64,000 nt of DNA from assembly GCF_002927275.1 (NCBI RefSeq), contig NZ_PRKW01000001.1:558001-622000 (forward strand). Reading direction: 5' to 3'. This DNA is from Arthrobacter pityocampae (GTDB lineage: Bacteria > Actinomycetota > Actinomycetes > Actinomycetales > Micrococcaceae). Of this stretch, positions 37,873 through 47,126 are shown one piece after another (the first letter of the stretch is position 1; every line of letters begins with the position of its first letter). The position numbers and the translations under genes were made by a program. Below the pieces are notes generated by a model. The model was not told the DNA's origin. It saw only the letters and a list, made by a program, of their open reading frames with translations, and searched no databases.

Positions 37873-38625
37873 TCAGAAGCCCGCGATCGTCTCGTCGGTG
37901 TTGATGCCCACGACGTGGAAGGACTCGGCGCTGCGGCCTTCCGGCAGTCCCCCGCGCCGCGCATTCTCGCGGAGGATGTCCCGTACCCTCGACTGCATCC
38001 GCCCGACATCCGGATGCTGGCTGCGATGGGCGCTGATCGCCGCGATCTTCGTGTCCTCGGACCCTGTGACGTCGACGAAGCGGTTCTCGAGATGCGCGGG
38101 GCCGCCGTAGAACCACAGCCAGGGCACCCGGAAGCTCCGCAGCCCCGCCGCCTCGAGCTCCGGATACGCGAAGGGGTTCTCGACCGCAGGGTAGATGGCG
38201 CGCGTGACCGCCTCACCGCAGGCGAGGTGGTCCGGGTGGCTCTTCTGGATGCGGTCCCAGCTGCGCTCGGGGTGCATGGACAGGACGACGTCCGGGCGGA
38301 CCTCGCGCATGCGCCGGACGATCTCCCGGAGGACGCCGTCCGTCGGCTGGAGGTACCCGTCCGGCTCGCCCAGGAAGGTGACGTCCGTGACGCCCACGAG
38401 CCCGGCGGCCGCGATCTGTTCCTCGCGGCGGAGCGCGGCGAGTCCGGGTCGGTCCTCGTCGGAGAACCCTCCGGCGTCGCCGTCCGTCAGGATGCAGTAG
38501 CTGACGTGCGCACCGGCGGCGGTCCACCCGGCGATCGTCGCGGAGGCACCGAAGTCGATGTCGTCCGGGTGGGCGGCGAAGACGAGGACACGGGCGGGAG
38601 GTGCGGTGTCCGGCGCGAGCGGCAC
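37873..38625 (-). CDS. PIG-L/LmbE-family deacetylase
   Basis: A 250-residue metal-dependent N-deacetylase. The zinc motif [11 protein letters not shown] (His18, Asp20-21 region) and the second His in SHPDHLACG (about 139-144) are intact. The family includes MshB and Mca of mycothiol metabolism and GlcNAc-PI deacetylases; the N-terminus and length differ from MshB, so the substrate is open. The GTG start at 38625 is one base after the etfA stop, making it the third gene of etfB-etfA-PIG-L. That context hints at a link to flavoprotein-dependent oxidation or redox thiols, but this is only inference. Confidence 0.88.
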   Translation of the reverse strand: MPLAPDTAPPARVLVFAAHPDDIDFGASATIAGWTAAGAHVSYCILTDGDAGGFSDEDRPGLAALRREEQIAAAGLVGVTDVTFLGEPDGYLQPTDGVLREIVRRMREVRPDVVLSMHPERSWDRIQKSHPDHLACGEAVTRAIYPAVENPFAYPELEAAGLRSFRVPWLWFYGGPAHLENRFVDVTGSEDTKIAAISAHRSQHPDVGRMQSRVRDILRENARRGGLPEGRSAESFHVVGINTDETIAGF

Positions 38626-38626
38626 C

Positions 38627-39574
38627 CTACAGCCCGCGCTTCCGGATCTCCTCGGTGGCCTGCGGCAACACCGTGGTCAGGTCCCCGACGATCCCGAAGT
38701 CGGCGATCTCGAAGATGGGCGAGTCGGCGTCCTTGTTGATGGCGACGATCACCTTGGAGGTCTGCATCCCGGCCTTCTGCTGGATGGCGCCCGAGATGCC
38801 CGCGGAGATGTAGAGCTGCGGGGAGACGGTCTTGCCGGTCTGTCCGATCTGCGCGGAATGCTCGATCCACCCGGCGTCGGTGGCGGCCCGCGAAGCGCCG
38901 ACGGCCCCGCCCAGCGCGTCCGCGAGATCCTCCAGCGGGCCGAAGTCGCCGTCCACGCCACGCCCGCCGGCGACGATCACCCGGGCTTCCGTGAGCTCGG
39001 GGCGGCCGCTCACCGGTTTCTCCACCCGGCCCGTGATGCGCGCGGCGGCCCGGGGAAGCTCGACGGCCACGCGGACCTCCTCCGGGGAGGACGGGAGACC
39101 CGCCTCCACGGCCTCGAAGCTGTTCGGCTTCACGGTGAGGATCGTGACGCCGGTGGTCACCCGGCAGTGGACGGTGTAGGAACCGGCGAAGTCGGATTTC
39201 GTGGCCGTCAGGTCACCCTCGAGCGACACGACGTCGGTGATGACCCCGGAGTCGAGCCGGATCCCTGTCCGGGCCGCGATCTCCTTGGACTCGTAGGAGT
39301 TGCCGAGCAGCACGATCCCGGCACCGGAGGCGCGCACGGCCTCGGCCAGGAACGCGGCCTTCCCGGCCACGAGCACGTCCGAGACGGCGGCGTCCTCCGG
39401 CCGGTAGTACCGCTGTACGCCGTAGGACCCGACGCCGTCGAGGTAGGCCTGCCCGGCCTCGTCGGCGAGCGCGACGGAGACCTCACCGAGCGACGCGGCG
39501 AGCGAGAGGAGTTCACGCTCGCTCTTGGCGAGACTCGCGGCGGGATGGTCGAGGAAGACGAGGACAGAGGTCAT
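38627..39574 (-). CDS. etfA: Electron transfer flavoprotein alpha subunit
   Basis: A 315-residue protein. The C-terminal FAD domain carries the signature [19 protein letters not shown] (from about residue 248) and [22 protein letters not shown]. The N-terminal half pairs with EtfB. Together they accept electrons from acyl-CoA and similar dehydrogenases. No ETF-quinone oxidoreductase gene is in the window. It is 44 bp downstream of etfB, with the start at ATG 39574 following GGAGAG. The order matches mycobacterial fixA-fixB. Confidence 0.96.
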   Translation of the reverse strand: MTSVLVFLDHPAASLAKSERELLSLAASLGEVSVALADEAGQAYLDGVGSYGVQRYYRPEDAAVSDVLVAGKAAFLAEAVRASGAGIVLLGNSYESKEIAARTGIRLDSGVITDVVSLEGDLTATKSDFAGSYTVHCRVTTGVTILTVKPNSFEAVEAGLPSSPEEVRVAVELPRAAARITGRVEKPVSGRPELTEARVIVAGGRGVDGDFGPLEDLADALGGAVGASRAATDAGWIEHSAQIGQTGKTVSPQLYISAGISGAIQQKAGMQTSKVIVAINKDADSPIFEIADFGIVGDLTTVLPQATEEIRKRGL

Positions 39575-39618
39575 GGGGAAACTCTCCTGGAGGGGACGGA
39601 CGTGCGGACGGGCACCGG

Positions 39619-40446
39619 TCAGAGGAGCTTCTGCCCGGCGAGGAAGTCGACCAGCCGGATACCGGCATCGCCTTCGTCAGTGATGACGATGCCCTGGCTG
39701 CGGGGCGGCCGCGGGGCGGCCGCCTCCACCGTCGTCCACGAGCCGGCGAATCCGACCTCCTCGGGACTCAGGCCGATGTCCGCCAGGGACAGGACCTGGA
39801 TCTGCTTCTTCTTCGCCGCCATGATGCCCTTGAAGTTCGGGTAGCGGGGGTCGTTGATCTGGTCCGTCACCGAGACCAGGGCCGGCAGCGGGGCCTCGAT
39901 GGTCTCCGCATACGTGTCGCTGTCGCGGCGCGCGGCGAGCGTCCAGCCGCCGTCGCCGGGCGTCAGGTCGAGCGACGCCGCGAACGTCACCTGGGGAAGG
40001 CCGAGGCGTTCGGCCAGCTGCGCCGGCACGAGGGAGGTCTCGCCGTCCGTGGACGCCATCCCGGTGAGGACGAGGTCGAACGGTCCGGCGTGCTGCACCA
40101 GGGCGGCGAGTGCCCGGGAGGTGGCGGATGCATCGGAACCGGTGAGGGCCTCATCGGTCAGGTGGACGCCGTCGTCCGCGCCGATCTGGAGGGACTTCTT
40201 CACCGCGTTCACCGCGGCGGCGGGGCCCATCGTGATCGCCGTGATGCGGTGCCCGGCCGCGGCGCCCCCGTGGGCCTCGACGAGCTGGAGGGCCGCTTCG
40301 AGGGCGTACTCGTCGAGTTCGGAGAGGATGCTCTCCGACCGGACGGTCGTCAGGTCGTCGCCGCTGATGTGGCGATCGAACTGGGCGTCCGGGACATGCT
40401 TCACCAGGACCGCGATGCGCAGTCCGCTTGCTGTGGCCTCGTCCAT
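39619..40446 (-). CDS. etfB: Electron transfer flavoprotein beta subunit
   Basis: A 275-residue protein with EtfB landmarks: LRIAVLVKHVPD at the start, DEYALEAALQLVE, AITMGP, GADDGVHLTDEA, LVLTGMASTDGETSLVPAQLAERLGLPQVTF and PRYPNFKGIMAAKKKQIQVLSLAD. The last is close to the recognition loop that contacts partner dehydrogenases. AMP is the usual cofactor bound here. The ATG at 40446 follows GGAAGG and begins the etfB-etfA-PIG-L operon. Confidence 0.96.
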   Translation of the reverse strand: MDEATASGLRIAVLVKHVPDAQFDRHISGDDLTTVRSESILSELDEYALEAALQLVEAHGGAAAGHRITAITMGPAAAVNAVKKSLQIGADDGVHLTDEALTGSDASATSRALAALVQHAGPFDLVLTGMASTDGETSLVPAQLAERLGLPQVTFAASLDLTPGDGGWTLAARRDSDTYAETIEAPLPALVSVTDQINDPRYPNFKGIMAAKKKQIQVLSLADIGLSPEEVGFAGSWTTVEAAAPRPPRSQGIVITDEGDAGIRLVDFLAGQKLL

Positions 40447-40554
40447 GAATGACCTTCCTCGTCCGGGGATCTTCCCATCGACTAGCTAACCATAGGGTGG
40501 CACCGACTGCGGGCGGTGCCGGGCGCACCGTGCACTCCTCCCCGTCAACGAACG

Positions 40555-40584
40555 GGAGGCGGTCCCCGATCCGGGACCGCCTCC
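40555..40584 (-). terminator. Terminator of the HtrA-like gene
   Basis: GGAGGCGGTCCC (40555-40566) and GGGACCGCCTCC (40573-40584) form a perfect 12-bp stem with a six-base loop, 30 bp past the protease stop. Confidence 0.7.
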
Positions 40585-40613
40585 TGGTGCGACGTCGACG
40601 ACGCCGGTGCCCG

Positions 40614-41990
40614 CTACTGGGCGGGCGCCTGCGCCAGCGTCACGTCGACCGTCCGCGCGTCGCCGCCGCGCACCACCTCGACCGGTACCTGCTGCCCGAC
40701 CGACTGGATGCGGACGGCCGCGGTGAGCGACTGGGGGTCGCTGATGGCGTAGGTGCCCACCTTGGTGATCACGTCGCCGGCCTGCAACCCGGCGTCCTCC
40801 GCGGGGGAATCCGCCTCCACCCGTTCGACGAGCGCACCGGACGAGAAGGTGGACGTGCTCTGCGCGCCGTCGCTCCCCGCGGCGGTGACGCTGACACCGA
40901 GGAAGCCGTGCGTCGCCTCGCCCTCGGCGATGATCTCCTGGGCGATGCGGTCGGCGTAGTTGATCGGGATGGAGAACCCCACACCGATGTTGCCCGTGGA
41001 CTCGCCCGAACCGCCCGAGGCGATGGCGACGTTGACGCCGATGATCCGGCCGTCCGCGTCCACCAGCGCGCCACCGGAGTTGCCCTGGTTGATGGCGGCG
41101 TCGGTCTGGATCACGTTGAGGAAGATGGAGCCCTGCGACTGCGGCTGCTGCTCCGCGGAGCCGCCCGGGGGCAGGAAGTTGAAGCCCTCGCCGTCGTCGG
41201 GCTGGGCGCTGTCCGGCTGTTCCTCCGGCACGGCGGAGGACGCCACGCTGATGGTCCTGTTCAGGGTCGAGACGATGCCGTCCGTCACCGTGCCGCTGAG
41301 TCCGAGCGGCGCACCGATGGCGATCGCCGTGTCCCCGACGTTCAGTTCGTCGGAGTTGCCGAGGCTTGCGGCGGTGAGGTCCGGGGCGTCGATCTTGATG
41401 ACGGCGAGATCGCTCAGCGGGTCCGTTCCCACGACTGTTGCGGGGAACACCCGTCCGTCGTTGAGCTTGACCTCCACGGTGGGGTCCGAGACCTGGCCGC
41501 CGAGGGTCACGACGTGCGTGTTCGTGAGGATGTGCCCCTCGGTGTCGAGGATGATGCCGGAGCCGGACCCGCCGGAGGTGCCACCGCTGACCGCGATGGT
41601 GACCACGCTGGGCGAGGCCTTGACGGCCGCGCCGGTGATGGTGTTCACGTCGTCCGTGTTGTTCACCACGATCGACTCCGGCGCCGACTGGGAGATCGCC
41701 GCCGCCGGGTCGTCGTCCAGGGCGCCGAGGGTGGCCGCCGCCACGCCCCCGCCGACCAGACCGGCGGCGAGCACGCCCGCGGCGAAGGTGGCGAGCCCCA
41801 CGCGCCGGCGCCCCCGGGCCCCTCCGCGAGACTCCTTGGTCGACGCGGTGTGCCCGTGGCCAGGGTTCTGCCCGCCGTAGAACGGCTGGTGCGCCGCGTA
41901 GGCGGGGTGGGACACGGAGGGAGCCTGCCGGGGCGGAGTCTGCGGCTGGGGAGGAAGGGGACGGTCGGAGTTACCCGGCTGCTCGTTCAT
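40614..41990 (-). CDS. Membrane-anchored HtrA/DegP-like serine protease with PDZ domain
   Basis: A 458-residue protein. It has a disordered Pro/Gln-rich cytosolic N-terminus (1-60), one membrane helix (about 64-88) and a trypsin-like protease domain with His159 (TNTHVV), Asp194 (SDLAVIKID) and Ser305 (GNSGGAL). A C-terminal PDZ domain follows (about 360-455, DAGLQAGDVITKVGTYAI). A Gln/Pro/Glu insertion at about 254-288 lies before the active serine. Actinobacterial homologues (PepD/HtrA) degrade misfolded envelope proteins. The ATG at 41990 is preceded by AAAGGAC. The gene is divergent from the TPM/PspA pair, which is also envelope-stress related. Confidence 0.94.
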   Translation of the reverse strand: MNEQPGNSDRPLPPQPQTPPRQAPSVSHPAYAAHQPFYGGQNPGHGHTASTKESRGGARGRRRVGLATFAAGVLAAGLVGGGVAAATLGALDDDPAAAISQSAPESIVVNNTDDVNTITGAAVKASPSVVTIAVSGGTSGGSGSGIILDTEGHILTNTHVVTLGGQVSDPTVEVKLNDGRVFPATVVGTDPLSDLAVIKIDAPDLTAASLGNSDELNVGDTAIAIGAPLGLSGTVTDGIVSTLNRTISVASSAVPEEQPDSAQPDDGEGFNFLPPGGSAEQQPQSQGSIFLNVIQTDAAINQGNSGGALVDADGRIIGVNVAIASGGSGESTGNIGVGFSIPINYADRIAQEIIAEGEATHGFLGVSVTAAGSDGAQSTSTFSSGALVERVEADSPAEDAGLQAGDVITKVGTYAISDPQSLTAAVRIQSVGQQVPVEVVRGGDARTVDVTLAQAPAQ

Positions 41991-42322
41991 GGGGGTCCTT
42001 TCGTTGCTGTTGACCACATCATCGCAACTTTCCCTGAGCCTCCAGCATGCGTTCGCTGGGCGGGATCTGGGAAGTCGCTGGAGAGGCGCGGCTGCAGCAC
42101 TCCGTCGTCGGGTCGCGTCCCAGTATCCTCCCCGCGGCCGCGCGGAACGCGCCTCCCGCGCGGCCGAGGGAAGCACACCGCGCCTTTCGCTAGGGGCATA
42201 GGTGCCGATGGTGGACGCTCCCCCACCCCGACCATAGAATCGGGAAGACAGGGAGCCTCCGGCATCCACCGGCCTCAGTCCTGGGACCGGGCAGGTCCGG
42301 AGGACATGCTGAAGGGTCGAGA
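41991..42322. other. Divergent intergenic region between HtrA-like and TPM genes
   Basis: This 332-bp stretch holds no convincing gene. It contains the promoter listed for the TPM gene and, on the other strand, presumably the protease promoter, for which I see no clear hexamers. A GC-rich partial inverted repeat (CGCGGCCGCGCGG) lies near its middle. Confidence 0.6.
42212..42240 (+). promoter_or_regulatory. Probable promoter of the TPM-pspA operon
   Basis: TGGACG (42212-42217) and TAGAAT (42235-42240) are 17 bp apart, a good housekeeping-type match. The start codon at 42323 leaves a leader of about 75 bases. Confidence 0.55.
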
Positions 42323-44428
42323 ATGCGAATGATGAGCAGGCGCCTCCGCGTCTCTGCTGTCCTGGGGGCCGCCGTGGCGATCCCCCTGGTCTCGGGCACG
42401 GCGGCCTTTGCCGACGCACCCGTCACCTTCCCGCCCGGGGACTACGTGATCGACAACGCGGGGGTCCTCAGCGCCGAGGAGGAGAGCGAGCTCGAAGCCG
42501 CCATCACCGACCTGCAGGCCTCGCAGGGCTTCACCGTCCGGGTGGCCTACGTCGACACCTTCGAGAACCCCAGCGGCTCCGCACAGTGGGCCGAGGAAGT
42601 GGCGGTCGCGAACGCGGCGTCGGCCGACGAGGCCGTCCTCGCCGTCGCGGTGGACCAGAGCGAGGTGGCGCTCGTGGCCGGTGAGCAGTCCGGGGTCTAC
42701 TCGTCGGTCCAGGAGATCCGCACGGACTACGTCATCCCGGAACTGTCCGCCGACGACTGGCTGGGCGGTGGCCTCGCGGCGGTGGAGGGGATCGACCAGG
42801 CGCTCGCCGGCGGGACCTCCGCCGACGGGGGGACCTCCACGGGCGGCGGCAGCGGCCTCGGCGGGCTCGTCCTCGTCGGCGGGCTCGTCGCCGTCGCGGG
42901 CGCCGGCGGCTACATGCTGCTCAGGAACCGCAGCGCCGGCAGCGCCCAGCGCAAGCGCGAGGAATACGGCTACGGGCCGGTGCCGTCCGCGGAGGGCGAG
43001 GTCGTGGACCCGCTCGCGGCCCTGAGCGTGGAGGACCTCCGCAAGCGGGCGGGCAGCCTCCTGATCGCCGCCGACGACGCCATCAAGTCCAGTGAGCAGG
43101 AGCTCGGTTTCGCGGAGGCACAGTACGGGGCCGAGGCCATCGCCACGTTCTCCCAGGACATCGCGGCCGCGAAGCAGCACATGGGCGAGTCCTTCAAACT
43201 CCAGCAGCAGCTCGACGACCACATCCCCGACACCGAGCAGCAGCAGCGCCAGTGGCTCGGGGAGATCATCCGGCGCTGCGAGGACGTGAACGCCTCACTG
43301 CAGGAACACAAGGAGGACTTCGACGCGCTGCGCGAGCTCGAGCGGAACGCGCCCGACGCCCTCGGCCGCGCACAGTCCGCCGCGGACGAGGCCCGGCGGC
43401 GCTTCTCCGCGGCCGAGCAGACCCTGCGGACCCTGCAGGGCCGATACCTCGACACTGCCACCTCGCAGGTCTCGGACAACATCGAGCAGGCCCGGGAGCG
43501 CCTGGCCTTCGTCGACAGCGCGGCGACCGAGGCGCAGTCCCGGATGGCCCAGGACGACACCGGGCGCGCCGTCGTCGCCGTCCGTGCCGCCGAGGAAGCG
43601 GTGCACCAGAGCGAGGTCCTCCTGGATGCCATCGACAGGCGGGCGGAGGAGCTCGCCGCGGCCGAGCGCGAACTGGAGCACGCGCTTCCCGACAGCGAGC
43701 AGGACCTCGCGCAGGCCCAGGCCATGGACCGCACCGGGCAGTACCGGGACCTCGCCGGGCCGATCGCGGCCCTGCAGTCCGCCGTGACGACGGTACGGCA
43801 GGAGCGGCAGAACGGACGCAGCAACCCGCTGGCGCTGCTGCAGCGACTCGAGGCGGCCCACGCACAGCTCGACGCCGCCCTCGGCGGCGTGCGTGACCAG
43901 GCGGAGAACACCCGACGCGCCCAGGACGCCCTCCAGCACGCGCTGATCGCGGCGCAGTCGAGCATCTCGGGGACGGCCGACTACATCCGGGCGCGTCGCG
44001 GCGGTGTGGGCAGCGAGGCCCGGACCCGCCTGGCGGAGGCCGAGCGCAATCTCGACTACGCCGTCGACCTCCAGCGCTCCGACCCGGTGACCGCGCTGTC
44101 CCACGCCCAGCAGGCGACGATGCTCGCCGAGCAGGCGGCCCAGCTCGCGGAACAGGACGTCGACGGTTTCGGCGGCGGCATGGGGATGGGAATGGGCGGC
44201 AGGTACGGAGGCCGCGGCGGCGACGGGATGGGCGGCGCCCTGTTGGGCGGCATCCTGCTCGGCGGCCTGCTCAACGGCGGCGGCTTCGGCGGCGGGCACC
44301 ACGACGGCGGCGCCTTCGGCGGCGGTTTCGGGGGCGACGGCGGCAGCTTCGGCGGCGGCGGCTTCGGCGGCTTCGGTGGAGGCGGCGGCGGCTTCGGGGA
44401 TTTCGGTGGAGGCGGCGGCGACTTCTAG
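42323..44428 (+). CDS. TPM-domain secreted/membrane protein with long coiled coil and Gly-Phe tail
   Basis: A 701-residue protein. A signal peptide ends at about residue 30 (AAFADAP). The TPM domain (about 40-155) begins DYVIDNAGVLSAEEESELEAAI and includes EEVAVANA and GEQSGVYSS. One membrane helix (about 174-196) follows. Then come roughly 400 residues of Ala/Glu/Arg-rich coiled coil, and a Gly/Phe-rich tail (about 615-701) of GGGFGG repeats with GMGMGM. TPM domains occur in photosystem II repair and many envelope proteins; phosphatase activity is reported for some. It precedes pspA by 55 bp, suggesting joint action on membrane stress. The tail resembles low-complexity assembly-prone segments. 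Confidence 0.87.
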   Translation: MRMMSRRLRVSAVLGAAVAIPLVSGTAAFADAPVTFPPGDYVIDNAGVLSAEEESELEAAITDLQASQGFTVRVAYVDTFENPSGSAQWAEEVAVANAASADEAVLAVAVDQSEVALVAGEQSGVYSSVQEIRTDYVIPELSADDWLGGGLAAVEGIDQALAGGTSADGGTSTGGGSGLGGLVLVGGLVAVAGAGGYMLLRNRSAGSAQRKREEYGYGPVPSAEGEVVDPLAALSVEDLRKRAGSLLIAADDAIKSSEQELGFAEAQYGAEAIATFSQDIAAAKQHMGESFKLQQQLDDHIPDTEQQQRQWLGEIIRRCEDVNASLQEHKEDFDALRELERNAPDALGRAQSAADEARRRFSAAEQTLRTLQGRYLDTATSQVSDNIEQARERLAFVDSAATEAQSRMAQDDTGRAVVAVRAAEEAVHQSEVLLDAIDRRAEELAAAERELEHALPDSEQDLAQAQAMDRTGQYRDLAGPIAALQSAVTTVRQERQNGRSNPLALLQRLEAAHAQLDAALGGVRDQAENTRRAQDALQHALIAAQSSISGTADYIRARRGGVGSEARTRLAEAERNLDYAVDLQRSDPVTALSHAQQATMLAEQAAQLAEQDVDGFGGGMGMGMGGRYGGRGGDGMGGALLGGILLGGLLNGGGFGGGHHDGGAFGGGFGGDGGSFGGGGFGGFGGGGGGFGDFGGGGGDF

Positions 44429-44483
44429 TCGCGCGAGGCCCGGCAGGACACAACGACCATTCGCAGAATCGAAAGGGAAATCA

Positions 44484-45302
44484 ATGGTAAAGCAGTCGAT
44501 ATTCGGCAGGATGGCTCAGCTCACCCGAGCCAACATCAACGCATTGCTCGACCAGGCGGAGGATCCGCAGAAGATGCTCGACCAGATGGTCCGGGACTTC
44601 ACCAACAGCATCGCTGAAGCGGAGAGCGCCGTTGCCCAGACCATCGGCAACCTGCGGATGATGCAGGACGACTACAACGAGGACATCGAAAGTGCCCGCA
44701 GCTGGGGCAACAAGGCCCTCGCAGCCTCCCGCAAGGCCGACGAGTACCGCGCGTCCGGCGATGCGGCCGACGCCCAGAAGTTCGACAACCTCGCGAAGGT
44801 CGCCATCCAGCGTCAGATGTCCTCGGAGAACGAGGCGAAGGGCGCCGAGCCGACCATCGCCTCCCAGACGGAGATCGTCGAGAAGCTCAAGGACGGCCTC
44901 AACCAGATGCGGGGCAAGCTCAACGAACTGACGGTCAAGCGTGACCAGCTGATCGCCCGCTCCCGCACCGCGCAGGCGCAGCAGCAGGTGCACGACGCCG
45001 TCAAGAGCATCGACTTCATGGACCCCACCAGCGAGGTGGGCCGCTTCGAGGAGAAGATCCGCCGCGAGGAGGCGAGGGTCCGCGGTCAGCAGGAACTCGC
45101 GTCGTCGAGCCTGGACGCCCAGTTCGAGAGCCTCGAGGACCTCGGGGAGCAGACGGAAATCGAAGCCCGCCTTGCGGCGCTGAAGTCCGGCACGGGGTCG
45201 CGGTCCGCGATCGGCCAGGGTGCCGACGGCGACGGCGACGCCGACACGTCCACGGACACCGCAGCCGCCGGCGCGCCGTCGAAGAGCGAGACCACCTACT
45301 GA
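44484..45302 (+). CDS. pspA: PspA/IM30-family membrane-stress protein
   Basis: A 272-residue protein of the PspA/Vipp1 family. It has an amphipathic start (MVKQSIFGRMAQLTRANIN) and long coiled-coil helices with DPQKMLDQMVRDF, NLRMMQDDYN and TEIVEKLKDGLNQMRGKL. The family motif VHDAVKSIDFMDPTSEVGRFEEKIRREEARVRG follows in pieces. PspA forms ESCRT-III-like assemblies that protect the inner membrane. The C-terminal ~30 residues are an Asp/Ala/Thr tail. The ATG at 44484 follows GAAAGGGAAA. It sits just downstream of the TPM gene, probably in one transcript, and is followed by a strong hairpin. Confidence 0.94.
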   Translation: MVKQSIFGRMAQLTRANINALLDQAEDPQKMLDQMVRDFTNSIAEAESAVAQTIGNLRMMQDDYNEDIESARSWGNKALAASRKADEYRASGDAADAQKFDNLAKVAIQRQMSSENEAKGAEPTIASQTEIVEKLKDGLNQMRGKLNELTVKRDQLIARSRTAQAQQQVHDAVKSIDFMDPTSEVGRFEEKIRREEARVRGQQELASSSLDAQFESLEDLGEQTEIEARLAALKSGTGSRSAIGQGADGDGDADTSTDTAAAGAPSKSETTY

Positions 45303-45363
45303 TCCGCTCCTGACCGATCCGTCACCGGCCGTCCGTCAGCCGGCCACCGATCGGCGGAGCACC

Positions 45364-45395
45364 GGGGGACCGCGGCCGACCGGCTGCGGTCCCCC
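45364..45395 (+). terminator. Terminator after pspA
   Basis: GGGGGACCGC (45364-45373) and GCGGTCCCCC (45386-45395) form a perfect ten-base stem with a 12-base loop, about 60 bp past the pspA stop. Confidence 0.7.
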
Positions 45396-45431
45396 GCTGC
45401 GCCCCCCGCAGGGACTGTCAGGGCCCGCCGG

Positions 45432-45437
45432 TAGATT
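45432..45437 (+). promoter_or_regulatory. Candidate -10 of a leaderless photolyase transcript
   Basis: TAGATT lies exactly six bases upstream of the photolyase ATG, with no Shine-Dalgarno between. That spacing would start the mRNA at the initiation codon. Confidence 0.5.
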
Positions 45438-45443
45438 GAGTGC

Positions 45444-46835
45444 ATGGCTGTGACTCTGGTGTGGTTCCGCGACGACCTTCGAATCTCCGACAACCCGGCC
45501 CTGGCCCGGGCTGCGGAGCAGGGGGACGACGTCGTCGCCTGTTACGTGCTCGACGACGGGAGCGAGGGCATCCGCCCCCTCGGCGCTGCATCCCGCTGGT
45601 GGCTCCATCACTCTCTCGCCGCCCTTGCCGCGTCCCTCACCGAGCTCGGGATCCCCCTCGTCCTGCGGCGGGGGGCGCCGGCGGACGTCGTACCGCGCCT
45701 CGTCGAGGAGTGCTCGGCAGGATCGGTTCTCTGGAACCGGCGCTACGGCCTGGCGGAGCGCACCGTGGACGCAGCGCTGAAGGAGTCCCTGACGGACCGG
45801 GGGGTGGAGGCCACGAGCTTCCAGGCCAACCTCATGTACGAACCGTGGGAGGTGACCTCCGGCGCCGGCGAGGCCTACAAGGTGTTCACGCCCTTCTGGA
45901 GGGCCTGCCTGACGTTCCGCACCCCGCGCACCCCGCTGCCCGCGCCCGTCTCCCTCCGGGGCCCGCAGCTGGCGTCCGACGAGCTCGGCGACTGGGGGTT
46001 GCTCCCGACGGCGCCCGACTGGGCGCAGGGCCTGCGCGAGACGTGGACGCCCGGTGAGGCCGGCGCCCACGCCCGCCTCGACGACTTCCTCGATGGTGCT
46101 GCCCACGGGTACAAGGACAGTCGCAACCTCCCCGCGGTCCAGGGCACGAGCATGCTCTCCCCCCACCTCCGGTTCGGGGAGATCAGCCCGTTCGAGGTCT
46201 GGCACGCGGCCCAGGACCACAAGGACAGCTCGACGGCGGAGGACATCCGCGTCTTCGGGTCCGAGCTCGGCTGGCGCGAGTTCAGCTGGCAGCTCCTGTA
46301 CTTCAACCCCGAACTCGCGACCGTCAACTACCGCCCCGAGTTCAACGCGTTCGCCTGGGAGCGGTCCACGCAGGCGGAGCTGGACGCGTGGCAGCGCGGA
46401 CGCACGGGTTATCCCCTCATCGACGCCGGGATGCGCCAGATGTGGGAGATCGGCTGGATGCACAACCGGGTGCGGATGGCCACGGCGTCCTTCCTCATCA
46501 AGAATCTCCTCATCGACTGGCGCGTGGGCGAACAGTGGTTCTGGGATTGCCTCGTCGACGCCGACGCGGCGAGCAACGCCGCGAGCTGGCAGTGGGTGGC
46601 CGGATCAGGAGCGGATGCCAGTCCCTACTTCCGGATCTTCAACCCCGTGCTGCAGAGCAAGAAGTTCGACCGCGAAGGCCGGTACCTCCTCCGCTTCGTC
46701 CCCGAACTGGCGGACGCCGACAACATCCACGAGCCCTGGAAGGGAGCGGCTCCTGGCTACCCCGAGCCGGTCGTGGACCTCAAGGAGAGCCGGGAGCGGG
46801 CGCTGAGCGCCTTCAAGGCCCTGTCGCAGGGCTGA
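45444..46835 (+). CDS. phr: Deoxyribodipyrimidine photolyase (cryptochrome/photolyase family)
   Basis: A 463-residue flavoprotein that repairs UV-induced pyrimidine dimers using light. The N-terminal α/β photolyase domain (about 1-130) opens VTLVWFRDDLRISDNPAL, binding the antenna chromophore. The helical FAD domain holds YKDSRNLP, GTSMLSPHLRFGEISP, ELGWREFSWQLLY, DAGMRQMWEIGWMHNRVRM and NAASWQWVAGSGADASPYFRIFNP, all diagnostic of class I CPD photolyases. The conserved Trp electron-transfer residues appear present. No Shine-Dalgarno, with a TAGATT -10 six bases upstream. The last codons are duplicated after the stop. Confidence 0.96.
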   Translation: MAVTLVWFRDDLRISDNPALARAAEQGDDVVACYVLDDGSEGIRPLGAASRWWLHHSLAALAASLTELGIPLVLRRGAPADVVPRLVEECSAGSVLWNRRYGLAERTVDAALKESLTDRGVEATSFQANLMYEPWEVTSGAGEAYKVFTPFWRACLTFRTPRTPLPAPVSLRGPQLASDELGDWGLLPTAPDWAQGLRETWTPGEAGAHARLDDFLDGAAHGYKDSRNLPAVQGTSMLSPHLRFGEISPFEVWHAAQDHKDSSTAEDIRVFGSELGWREFSWQLLYFNPELATVNYRPEFNAFAWERSTQAELDAWQRGRTGYPLIDAGMRQMWEIGWMHNRVRMATASFLIKNLLIDWRVGEQWFWDCLVDADAASNAASWQWVAGSGADASPYFRIFNPVLQSKKFDREGRYLLRFVPELADADNIHEPWKGAAPGYPEPVVDLKESRERALSAFKALSQG

Positions 46836-46852
46836 GCGTCGCAGGGCTGGGC
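46823..46852 (+). repeat. 15-bp tandem duplication across the photolyase stop
   Basis: GTCGCAGGGCTGAGC (46823-46837) is followed directly by GTCGCAGGGCTGGGC. The second copy has the stop TGA changed to TGG, so readthrough or loss of the first stop would extend the protein in frame. Confidence 0.85.
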
Positions 46853-47126
46853 GTGCTCCCCTGCCTCCCACGTGCCGTCGGGCGACGCATCATCCCGGAA
46901 GGGTGATTGCGGCCGGGCGGGCCGTCGTGTAGTCGGTCCTGCCCTGCCCCCGCCCGTCCGTATGCTCACCACCTTGGGGTGATGTATGCCCGTGCGCGGT
47001 GCGGGATTCTCGGTGTGTCAGACGGTTCGCGCGACCCGGCTCCGGTCAGGGTCACGGTGGACGCCCGCAAGGGCAGAACCGGCCACCCATGCGTCCGCGT
47101 GGACGCGCGACTAGGGAGTAGCCACC

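Noticed and set aside
46836-47126. Small ORFs between the photolyase and DUF7144-like genes
   Set aside because: None has a ribosome-binding site or coding-like composition. The region reads as leader and promoter DNA.
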